A DNA stretch of 64,000 nucleotides from Thereva unica (Eukaryota > Arthropoda > Insecta > Diptera > Therevidae): positions 1-64,000 of the forward strand of contig CATLJY010000214.1 of the NCBI GenBank assembly GCA_949987705.1, given 5' to 3'. The number at the start of each line of letters is the position of its first letter. The first letter of the stretch is position 1. Below the pieces are notes generated by a model. The model searched no databases and had not been told where the DNA came from. It saw nothing but the letters and a program-made list of their open reading frames with translations. Of the stretch, positions 36,422 through 46,069 are shown piece after piece. Both the position numbers and the translations under genes were made by a program.

Positions 36422-37000
36422 AACGCTGATATATGTCAGATGAAAGGTGAAATTGAAGACCTACAGCTGAAGCTGCAAGTTGCCCACCAAGAGGTCAATG
36501 ACTTGCAGAGGCAATCACGTCTGACTGATGCTGTTATCACCGGGATTCCCTCTACTCCGGACGAAAAGCCGCATGATTTAATAGCGTCTGTCTGTGCAGC
36601 TATAGGGCATGATTTATCGCCTTATGCCAATGTATTTCGTCCACGCTCTGGCAGGAAGAAACCGCTCATTGTCAAATTCTCATCTGCAGCTGAGCAGCGC
36701 ATTTTCTTGGACAAATTCAGGAGGCATGGAAAGCTCAAGTTGAGCCAAATTTCGCCTGGGTGGTCTTCGGAGCTGAGACTAAATGCTTTTGAAAGTCTCG
36801 CTGCTGCTCACCAGAGTATTCTGGGAAAAGCTCTGAGGCTTCGTAAGGAGAATTTGCTGCAATCCGTATTCACCAGGAGAGGTTTTGTCCATATTTGTGT
36901 GAAGCCTGGCGATCCGCCGATGAAAATTATCACGATGGAGGAGCTGGATGCGGTGACTGGTGCCGGGATTGATGCTGACGACAGGGTAGAAGCTTTTTAG
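36422..37000 (+). CDS. LINE ORF1 protein, C-terminal part only (193 aa)
   Basis: Partial ORF1 of the LINE. Visible features are an N-terminal heptad-like stretch (MKGEIEDLQLKLQVAHQEVN) consistent with a coiled coil, then a region with ITGIPSTPDE and KPLIVKFSS resembling the FP/RRM-like domain found in ORF1 proteins of CR1/Jockey-group LINEs, which bind element RNA. The true start is lost. By chance the satellite upstream supplies an in-frame ATG at 36,377, giving a 207-residue chimeric frame whose first 15 residues are satellite-derived; I do not treat that as a real start. The stop at 37,000 is 340 bp before ORF2. Confidence 0.75.
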   Translation, partial: NADICQMKGEIEDLQLKLQVAHQEVNDLQRQSRLTDAVITGIPSTPDEKPHDLIASVCAAIGHDLSPYANVFRPRSGRKKPLIVKFSSAAEQRIFLDKFRRHGKLKLSQISPGWSSELRLNAFESLAAAHQSILGKALRLRKENLLQSVFTRRGFVHICVKPGDPPMKIITMEELDAVTGAGIDADDRVEAF

Positions 37001-37340
37001 TTTTATTCTTCGCTACATACTTATATATTTTTATTTTTGTTTTTTGTTTTATCTTCCTTGATTTGATTTTTATTTTTATTTTCATTTTCATTTTATGTTA
37101 TTTGTCTTTCTTATAGAATTCTAGTTTTTGCTTTCTCTTTATGTGTTATAATTTTTAATTTTTAGTTTTAATTTTTTAATTTATTATTATCTATATATTT
37201 TTTTTAAATTTTTTTTTTATTAACTTAATCTATGCTGCCTACTCTATGTCCTTTCTTCTCTTCGTCTCTACTATTATTTCTTTTCTTCTATTATGCTTCC
37301 TTATTTCTAAAGCTTTCACTTCTCTTGCCTGCTTGTTGTC
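37001..37340 (+). other. T-rich spacer between LINE ORF1 and ORF2
   Basis: About 340 bp, strongly T-rich on the plus strand with runs such as TTTTATTTTTGTTTTTTG. No gene is seen. It separates the two LINE reading frames, which are in different frames. Confidence 0.7.
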
Positions 37341-40214
37341 ATGTTGATCTGTGCTATCTATGTATACTCGTTTCGTATGTGCGCGTCTCCTAGTCGTATG
37401 CACAATGAAGGAACACTCCTCAATATCCTCGCATCTTGTTCTACTGGGCTGAATATTGTTGTTTTTAATGCCAGGAGCTTGAAAAATAAAATGGATGAGC
37501 TGAGAAACTTGCTCAATTGCCCCAAAAGTCATGTTGTAAGTGTAAGTGAAACGTGGTTAAATTCGGAAATTCCCTCCTCTTATGTCTCCCTTTCCGGCTT
37601 TACTATCCACAGAAATGACCGTGTTGGTCGCTGTGGAGGTGGTGTTGCTGTGTATGTCTCGTCTGTGCTTTCCTCTAGAGTGATTTGTAAATCTAGTGAT
37701 TCCCCACTTGAATTTATTGCCGTGGAATTAAAATCTTCTGTTGATAAATGTGCTGTCATAAGTGTATACTGTCCTCCCACTATTTTTGATCCTGTGGTTG
37801 CTGCTGAATTCCATACTGCTGTCGCTAATCTCTCTCGCCAGTATGAGAATCTAGTTGTTGCTGGTGATTTCAATGTTAACTTGTTAAAACCAAATGGTCA
37901 GGTGAAATCTCTTAATTATATGTTCGAGTCTCTGGACCTTCATGTTTTAAATAAACTCCCAACCTTTATGAATTGTCGTAATCCGTCGTTGCTTGATGTT
38001 CTCGCTGTTACGTCCGTCGACTCAGTGGTGAGGCACAGTCAAATTTCTAATCCGAGTTTTCTTGACCATGACATCCTTTTTCTCTCTATCTCTTTCTCAT
38101 TCCTACCTTCTTCTTCGCCTTCTTCCCTCTCTTATCGTGATTATAGCAACATCAATCCTGAGCGGCTTCTAACTGCTGTTTCTTCTCTACCTTGGTATGA
38201 CATCTATATCTCTACCTCTGTCGACGATAAGGTAGCTATCTTGTCTTCCTTCATCCAATCAGTGTTCGAACAATGTGTACCGCTTGTTACCCGTAGACTT
38301 AAAACTCCTTCCCGTTGTCCGTGGTTTTCACGAGAGATTCGGGATTTGATAATCCAGCGCGAGTATATGTACCGGCGTTACCGTAGAACTAAAATTCGCA
38401 GCTACCTAATTGAGTACAAAGTGCTTCGCAATCGCATCAACCTCAAAGTTAAAGCTGCCAAACGTGTGTTCTATGCTCGCAAGCTTAATCCTAACCTAGA
38501 TTCGAAACGACTTTGGTCTAACCTTCGCTCGCTTGGTGTTCATTCTTCTGCATCTGACCCTTTTGATGTTGATGTTGAGCTCATAAACTCATCATTTATC
38601 CTCTCTCCCCCGAGATATGATGGTATCTCTTTCACTAATTCCTCCTCCTCTGACTCACTCAGTCCTGGTAGCTTTTACTTCCGCTGTGTTGATTCTTTAG
38701 AAGTTCTTGAATCTCTACTGTCTATCTCCTCGAACAGTATCGGCTTTGATGGAATCTCTCCACGCTTTCTCAAAATCCTTTCTCCCCTAATTGCTGATCC
38801 TATCACTCATGTTTTCAACTATTGTCTTACTGCATCTGAATTCCCTTCGCTCTGGAAAAAGGCCATTGTGATTCCTTTACCCAAAAGACCGTCTCCATCT
38901 GATATATCTGATTTTCGTCCTATTAGCATCCTTCCCTTTCTTGCTAAAGCTTTTGAAAAAATTATTTTTACTCAAGTGATTAGCCATCTTGAACGTAACA
39001 ATTTTCTTTCTATCTTTCAATCTGGCTTTCGTAAATCGCACAGTTGTGAGACTGCTATGTTAAGGGTTACAACTGATCTAAGGGCTACCATTGATCAGGG
39101 TAATATTGCATTTCTAGCTCTGCTCGACTTTTCTAAGGCTTTTGACTCGGTGGTCCATCCGCTCCTGTTGTCCAAACTTAATCAACTCTATCAGTTCTCT
39201 TCCTCTGCCACGCGTCTTTTCTCCTCTCTTCTTTCTGATAGATTTCAATGTGTTCGGCACAACGGCAGAATATCATCTCTTCTGCCGGTGCGTCTGGGTG
39301 TCCCTCAAGGCTCGATACTGGGTCCTCTTCTTTTCTCCCTGTATATTAATGATCTTCCCTCTGTCATTGACGGCTGTTCTTTTCATATGTATGCTGATGA
39401 TCTTCAGCTGTACAATTCTTTTCCTCCTAGTGATATTGTTTCCGGTACAGCAGTTATGAATAATATTTTATATCGTATCAGTGAATGGAGCTCTAATAAT
39501 TTCCTCAAACTTAATCCAATTAAATCCCAAGTACTGCTTATCAGCCAGCGTCCTATGTCCTCCGAATATACTCCTAATTTATTTGTAGGTGGTGTTCCTA
39601 TTCCTGTCGTTGATTGTGTCAAGAGCCTTGGGATATTTATTAATTGGAAGCTTTCCTGTTGCAATCATGTTTCCTTCATGCTGTCTAAGATATATGGTAC
39701 CCTGCGAAGACTGTGGCTGTTCGCGGATCTGCTATCACCCTCTATCCGTGTCAAGCTTGTGAAATCCCTAATTCTGCCGCATTTTCTCTATGGCGCCCTT
39801 GTGTATATATCTCTTGATTCGTCCTGTCATCAACGACTCAGGGTCGCATTCAATGATTGTTTGAGATTTGTTTTTCACCTTCGTAGATCCGATCATATCT
39901 CGGGCGTGCAAAATTCACTACTTGGATGTGGGCTCTTTCATTTTCTCAATGTCATGGCACTAACCCTCTTATATAAAATATTTTACTCTAAGCGTCCTTG
40001 CTACCTCTCTGATTTCCTTATCCCGATGCAGTCCTTGAGATCACTTAAGTTGCTTATCCCTTTTCATCGTTCCATGGTTGGCAGTCGTTCTTTCTTTGTG
40101 CATGCGATTAGACTTTGGAATAGACTTCCTATATCCATCCAAAAAATTAGCACAGCCACAATGTTCAAAAAGCAGGCTTCTATATTTCTAAGCTCTCTTC
40201 CAGCTTCGCAGTAG
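37341..40214 (+). CDS. LINE ORF2 endonuclease/reverse transcriptase (957 aa)
   Basis: Uninterrupted frame with an AP-endonuclease-like domain and a reverse transcriptase. Endonuclease landmarks: FNARSL at 42-47, SETWL at 69-73, GDFNV at 175-179, LLDV at 217-220 and DHD at 242-244. Reverse transcriptase landmarks: DFRPISI near 524-530, LDFSKAFDSV at 595-604, GVPQGSILGPLLF at 653-665 and YADD at 684-687. The wording of these motifs, with an FP-like ORF1 before it, places it in the CR1/Jockey group; CR1, Kiri and Daphne cannot be separated by eye. The first ATG is used, but starts at residues 13 or 20 are equally possible because the conserved domain begins near residue 37. No internal stop or frameshift is visible, so the protein may be functional though the element is 5'-truncated. 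Confidence 0.92.
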   Translation: MLICAIYVYSFRMCASPSRMHNEGTLLNILASCSTGLNIVVFNARSLKNKMDELRNLLNCPKSHVVSVSETWLNSEIPSSYVSLSGFTIHRNDRVGRCGGGVAVYVSSVLSSRVICKSSDSPLEFIAVELKSSVDKCAVISVYCPPTIFDPVVAAEFHTAVANLSRQYENLVVAGDFNVNLLKPNGQVKSLNYMFESLDLHVLNKLPTFMNCRNPSLLDVLAVTSVDSVVRHSQISNPSFLDHDILFLSISFSFLPSSSPSSLSYRDYSNINPERLLTAVSSLPWYDIYISTSVDDKVAILSSFIQSVFEQCVPLVTRRLKTPSRCPWFSREIRDLIIQREYMYRRYRRTKIRSYLIEYKVLRNRINLKVKAAKRVFYARKLNPNLDSKRLWSNLRSLGVHSSASDPFDVDVELINSSFILSPPRYDGISFTNSSSSDSLSPGSFYFRCVDSLEVLESLLSISSNSIGFDGISPRFLKILSPLIADPITHVFNYCLTASEFPSLWKKAIVIPLPKRPSPSDISDFRPISILPFLAKAFEKIIFTQVISHLERNNFLSIFQSGFRKSHSCETAMLRVTTDLRATIDQGNIAFLALLDFSKAFDSVVHPLLLSKLNQLYQFSSSATRLFSSLLSDRFQCVRHNGRISSLLPVRLGVPQGSILGPLLFSLYINDLPSVIDGCSFHMYADDLQLYNSFPPSDIVSGTAVMNNILYRISEWSSNNFLKLNPIKSQVLLISQRPMSSEYTPNLFVGGVPIPVVDCVKSLGIFINWKLSCCNHVSFMLSKIYGTLRRLWLFADLLSPSIRVKLVKSLILPHFLYGALVYISLDSSCHQRLRVAFNDCLRFVFHLRRSDHISGVQNSLLGCGLFHFLNVMALTLLYKIFYSKRPCYLSDFLIPMQSLRSLKLLIPFHRSMVGSRSFFVHAIRLWNRLPISIQKISTATMFKKQASIFLSSLPASQ

Positions 40215-40377
40215 TACTACTACTCTACTGTTCTTAGCTTACCTAGCTCTATCGTATTTTCTTAATCTCTTACTTCTTTCAAATTCTTCACTTCTCTATA
40301 TTAAGCTAGTTGTAAGAATTTAGGATTATTTACCGTTTGCTTTTGTACTCTAAAAGATTGTAATCTTGTGTACTTTA

Positions 40378-40426
40378 TCCAATAAATAATAAATAAATAA
40401 ATAAATAAAAATAAATAAATAAATAC
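40378..40426 (+). repeat. AAAT tandem tail of the LINE
   Basis: Tandem AAAT/AATAAATA units directly before the CTCTT target repeat. It serves as the 3' tail of the element, where some LINE clades carry short tandem repeats in place of poly(A). Confidence 0.85.
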
Positions 40427-43400
40427 TCTCTTCCTAATACCACCCTTAATAAGTATGCAAAAATGCAGCGGGGTCTAAAGCCTCTAAATATTTGTTCCAA
40501 AATAATCTTTTCTAGGGGGTGGTTTAAGGGTGTCACCCGGGGATGTTATGAACTTGAATTTTTTTGTGGTAGTTCTTAATACCACCCTTAATAAGTGTGC
40601 AAAAATGCAGCGGGGTCTAAAGCCTCTAACTATTTGTCTCAAAATAATCATTTCTAGGGGGTGCTTTAAGGGTGTCGCCCGGGGATGTTATGAACTTGAA
40701 ATTTTTTGTGGCAGTTCCTAACACCACCCTTAATAAGTGTGCAAAAATGCACCGGGGTCTAAAGCCTTTAACTATTTATTCCAAAATTATCATTTCTAGG
40801 GGATGGTTTAAGGGTGTCACCCGGAGATGTTATGAACTTGAAATTTTTTGTGGCAGTTCCTAATACCACCCTTAATTGAAGTGCAAAAATGCAGCGGGGT
40901 CTAAAGCCTCTAACTATTTGTTTTAAAATAATCATTTCTAGGGGGTGGTTTAAGGGTATCACCCGGGGATGTTATGAGCTTGAAATTTTTTGTGGTAGTT
41001 CCTAATATCACCCCTAATAAGTATGCAAAAATGCAGCGGGGTCTAAAGCCTCTAACTATTTGTTCCAAAATAATCATTTCTAGGGGGTTGTTTAGGGGGT
41101 CACCCGGGGATGTTATGAACTTGAAATTTTTAATACCAACCTTAATAAGTGTGCAAAAATGCAGCGGGGTCTAAAGCCTCTAACTATTTTTCTCAAAATA
41201 ATCATTTCTTCACCCTTAATAAGTATGTAAAAATGCAGCGGGGTCTAAAGCCTCTATTTGTCTCAAAATAATCATTTCTAGGGGGTGGTTTAAGGGTGTC
41301 ACCTGGGGATGTAATGAGCTTAAAATTTTTTGTGGTGGTTCCTAATACCATCCTTAATAAGTATGCAAAAATGCAGCGGGGTCTATAGCCTCTAGGTATT
41401 TTCTCAAAATATTCATTTCTAGGGGGTGGTTTAAAGGTGTCACCCGAGGATGTTATGAACTTGAAATTTTTTGTGGTAGTTTCTAATACCACCCTTAATA
41501 AGTATGCAAAAATTCAGCGGGGTCTAAAGCCTCTATTTGTCTCAAAATAATCATTTCTAGGGGGTGGTTTAAGGGTGTCACCCAGGGATGTTATGAACTT
41601 GAAAATTTTTGTGGTAGTTCCTAATACCACCCTTAATAAGTATGCAAAAATGCAGCGGGGTCTAAAGCCTCTAAGTATTTTTCTCAAAATATTCATTTCT
41701 AGGGGGTGGTTTAAGGGTGTCACCCGGGGATGTTATGAACTTGAAATTTTTTGTGGTAGTTCCTAATACCACCCTTAATAAGTATGTAAAAATGCAGCGG
41801 GGTCTAAAGCCTCTATTTGTCTCAAAATAATCATTTCTAGGGGGTGGTTTAAGGGTGTCACCTGGGGATGTAATGAGCTTAAAATTTTTTGTGGTGGTTC
41901 CTAATACCACCCTTAATAAGTATGCAAAAATGCAGCGGGGTCTATAGCCTCTAGGTATTTTTCTCAAAATATTCATTTCTAGGGGGTGGTTTAAAGGTGT
42001 CACCCGGGGATGTTATGAACTTGAAATTTTTTGTGGTAGTTTCTAATACCACCCTTAATAAGTATGCAAAAATTCAGCGGGGTCTAAAGCCTCTATTTGT
42101 CTCAAAATAATCATTTCTAGGGGGTGGTTTAAGGGTGTCACCCGGGGATGTTATGAGCTTGAATTTTTTTTTGGTTATTCCTAATACCATCCTTATTAAA
42201 TATGCAAAAATGCAGCGGGGTCTAAAGCCTCTAACTATTTGTTCCAAAATAATCATTTCTAGGGGGTGGTTTAAGGGTGTCACCCGGGGATGTTATGAAC
42301 TTAAAATTTTTTGTGGTAGTTCTTAATACCCTCCTTAATAAGTGTGCAAAAATGCAGCAGGGTCTAAAGCCTCTAACTATTTTTCTCAAAATAATCATTT
42401 CTGGGGGGTTGTTTAAGGGTGTCACCCGGGGATGTTATGAACTTGAAATTGTTTGTGGTAGTTCTTAATACCACCCTTAATAAGTGTGCAAAAATGCAGC
42501 GGGGTCTAAAGCCTCTAACTATTTGTCTCAAAATAATCATTTCTAGGGGGTTGTTTAAGGGTGTCACCCGGGGATGTTATGAACTTGAAATTTTTAATAC
42601 CAACCTTAATAAGTGTGCAAAAATGCAGCGGGGTCTAAAGCCTCTAACTATTTTTCTCAAAATAATCATTTCTAGGGTTTGGTTTAAAGGTGTCACCCGG
42701 GGATGTTATGAACTTAAAATTTTTTGTGGTAGTTCCTACTACCACCCTTAATAAGTATGCGAAAATGCAGCGGGGTCTAAAGCCTCTAACTATTTGTTCC
42801 AAAATAATCCTTTCTAGGGGGTGGTTTAAGGGTCTCACCCGGGGATGTTATGAACTTGAAATTTTTTGTGGTAGTTCCTAATATTACCCTTAGTAAGAAT
42901 GCAAAAATGCAGCGGGGTCTAAAGCCTCTAACTATTTGTTCCAAAATAATCATTTCTCGGGGGTGGTTTAAGGGTATCACCCGGGGATGTTATGAACTTG
43001 ACAATTTTTGTGCCAGTTCCTAATACCACCCTTAATAGGTATGCAAAAATGCAGCGGGGTCTAAAGCCTCTAACTATTTGTCTCAAAATAATCATTTCTA
43101 GGGGGTGGTTTAAGGGTGTCACCCAGGGATGTTATGAACTTGAAAATTTTTGTGGTAGTTTCTAATACCACCCTTAATAAGTATGCAAAAATGCAGCGGG
43201 GTCGAAAGCCTCTAAGTATTTTTCTCAAAATATTCATTTCTAGGGGGTGGTTTAAGGGTGTCACCTGGGGATGTAATGAGCTTAAAATTTTTTGTGGTGG
43301 TTCCTAATACCATCCTTAATAAGTATGCAAAAATGCAGCGGGGTCTATAGCCTCTAGGTATTTTTCTCAAAATATTCATTTCTAGGGGGTGGTTTAAAGG

Positions 43401-43633
43401 TGTCACCCGGGGATGTTATGAACTTGAAATTTTTTGTGGTAGTTCCTAATACCACCCTTAATAAGTATGCAAAAATGCAGTGTGGTCTAAAGCCTCTAAG
43501 TATTTGTTCCAAAATAATCATTCCTAGGAGGTGGTTTAAGGGTGTCACCCGCGGATGTTATGAACTTGAATTTTTTTGGGGTAGTTCCTAATACCACCCT
43601 TAATAAGTATGCAAAAATTCAGCGGGGTCTAAA

Positions 43634-44119
43634 GCCTCTATTTGTCTCAAAATAATCATTTCTAGGGGGTGGTTTAAGAGTGTCACCCGGGGATGTTATG
43701 AGCTTGAAATTTTTTGTGCTTGTTCCTACTACCATCCTTAATAAATATGCAAAAATGCAGCGGGGTCTAAAGCCTCTAACTGTTTGTTCCAAAATAATCA
43801 GTTCTAGGGGGTGGTTTAAGGGTGTCACCCGGGGATGTTATGAACTTGAAATTTTTTGTGGTAGTTCTTAATACCATCCTTAATTTGTCTCAAAATAATC
43901 ATTTCTAGGGGGTGGTTTAAGAGTGTCACCCGGGGATGTTATGAGCTTGAAATTTTTTGTGCTTGTTCCTACTACCATCCTTAATAAATATGCAAAAATG
44001 CAGCGGGGTCTAAAGCCTCTAACTGTTTGTTCCAAAATAATCAGTTCTAGGGGGTGGTTTAAGGGTGTCACCCGGGGATGTTATGAACTTGAAATTTTTT
44101 GTGGTAGTTCTTAATACCA
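43634..44119. repeat. Irregular 243-bp tandem duplication in the satellite
   Basis: The stretch from TTTGTCTCAAAATAATC at about 43,640 through GTGCTTGTTCCTACTACC is repeated 243 bases further on. This is not a multiple of 142; the join at about 43,883 runs CCATCCTTAA directly into TTTGTCTC. It indicates a duplication out of register with the monomer. Confidence 0.8.
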
Positions 44120-46069
44120 TCCTTAATAAGTGAGCAAAAATGCAGCAGGGTCTAAAGCCTCTAACTATTTTTCTCAAAATAATCATTTCTGGGGGGTGGT
44201 TTAAGGGTGTCACCCGGGGATGTTATGAACTTGAAATTTTTTGTGGTAGTTCTTAATACCACCCTTAATAAGTGTGCAAAAATGCAGCGGGGTCTAAAAC
44301 CACTAACTATTTGTCTCAAAATAATCATTTCTAGGGGGTGGTTTAAGGGTATCATCCGGGGATGTTATGAACTTGAAATTTTTTGTGGCAGTTCCTAATA
44401 CCACCCTTAATAAGTGTGCAAAAATGCAGTGGGGTCTAAAGCCTCGAACTATTTGTTCCAAAATAATCATTTCTAGGGGGTGGTTTAAGGGTGTCACCCG
44501 GGGATGTTATGAACTTGAAATTTTTTGTGGTAGTTCCTAATACCACCGTTAATAAGCATGCAAAAATGCAGCGGGGCTAAAGCCTCTAACTATTTGTTCC
44601 AAAATAATCATTTCTAGGGGGCGGTTTAAGGGTGTCACCCGGGGATGCCATGAACTTGAAATTTTTTGTGGTAGTTCCTAATATCAAGTAGTATATAAGT
44701 ATCAAAAATGCAGCGGGGTCTAAAGCCTCTAACTATTTGTTCCAAAATAATCATTTCTAGGGTTGGTTTAAGGGTGTCACCCGGGGATGTTATGAACTTG
44801 AAATTTTTTATGGTAGTTCCTAATACCACCCTTAATAAGTATGCAAAAATGCAGCTTGGTCTAAAGCCTCTAACTATTTGTTCCAAAATAATCATTTCTA
44901 GGGTGTGGTTTAAGGGTGTCACCCGGGGATGTTATGAACTTGAAATTTTTTGTGGCAGTTCCTAATGCCACCCTTAATAGGAGGGCAAAAATGCAGCGGG
45001 GTCTAAAGCCTCTAACTATTTTTCTCAAAATATTCATTTCTAGGGGGTGGTTTAAGGGTGTCACCCGGGGATGTTATGAACTTGACATTTTTTGAGGCAG
45101 TTCCTAATACCACCCTTAATAAGTATGCAAAAATGCAGCGGGGTCTAAAGCCTCTAGCTATTTGTTCTAAAATAATCATTTCTAGGGGGAGGTTTAACGG
45201 TGTCCCCGGGGATGTTATGAACTTGAAATTTTTTGTGGTAGTTCCTAATACCACCCTTAATAAGTATGCAAAAATGCAGCGGGGTCTAAAGCCTCTAATT
45301 ATTTGTAACAAAATAATTATTTCTAGGGGGTGGTTTAAGGGTGTCACCCGCGGATGTTATGAACTTGAAATTTTTTGTGGTAGTTCTTAATACCACCCTT
45401 AATAACTATGCAAAAATGCAGCGGGGTCTAAAGCCTATAACTATTTCTTTTAAAATAATCATTTCTAGGGGGTGGTTTAAGGGTGTCACCCGGGGATGTT
45501 ATGAACTTGAAATTTTTTGTGGTAGTTCCTAATACCACCCTCAATAAGTACCAAAAATTCAGCGGGGTCTAAAGCCTCTAACTATTTGTTCCAAAATAAT
45601 CATTTCTAGGAATGGTTCAAGGGTGTCACCCGGGGATGTTATGAACTTGAAATTTTTTGTGGTAGTTCCTAATACCACCCTTAATAAGTATGCAAAAATG
45701 CAGCGGGGTCTAAAGCCTCTAACTATTTGTTCCAAAATAATCATTTCTATGGTGTGGTTTATGGGTGTCACCCGGGGATGTTATGAACTTGAAATTTTTT
45801 GTGGCAGTTCCTAATGCCACCCTTAATAGGAGTGCAAAAATGCAGCGGGGTCTAAAGCCTCTAACTATTTGTTCCAAAATAATCATTTCTAGGGGGTGGT
45901 TTAAGGGTGTCACCCGTGGATGTTATGAACTTGAAATTTTTTGTGGCAGTTCCTAATACCACCCTTAATAAGTGTGCAAGAATTCAGCGGAGTCTAAAGT
46001 CTCTAACTATTTGTTCCAAAATAATCATTTCAAGGGGGTGGTTTAAGGGTGTCACCCGAGGATGTTATG

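Larger units (their letters stand above)
36422..40427 (+). mobile_element. 5'-truncated LINE of the CR1/Jockey group
   Basis: Contains the 3' part of ORF1, a T-rich spacer, a complete ORF2, and a 3' region ending in an AAAT-type tandem tail (40,378-40,425). The 5-bp repeat CTCTT flanks it (36,417-36,421 and 40,428-40,432). The related satellite block at 28,884-28,900 has the unoccupied site GTGGCTCTTCCTAATACC with CTCTT once, so this is a bona fide insertion. Loss of the front of ORF1 shows 5' truncation, so this copy cannot be fully autonomous even with an intact ORF2. Its 3' end matches the fragment at 5771-5845. Confidence 0.9.
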
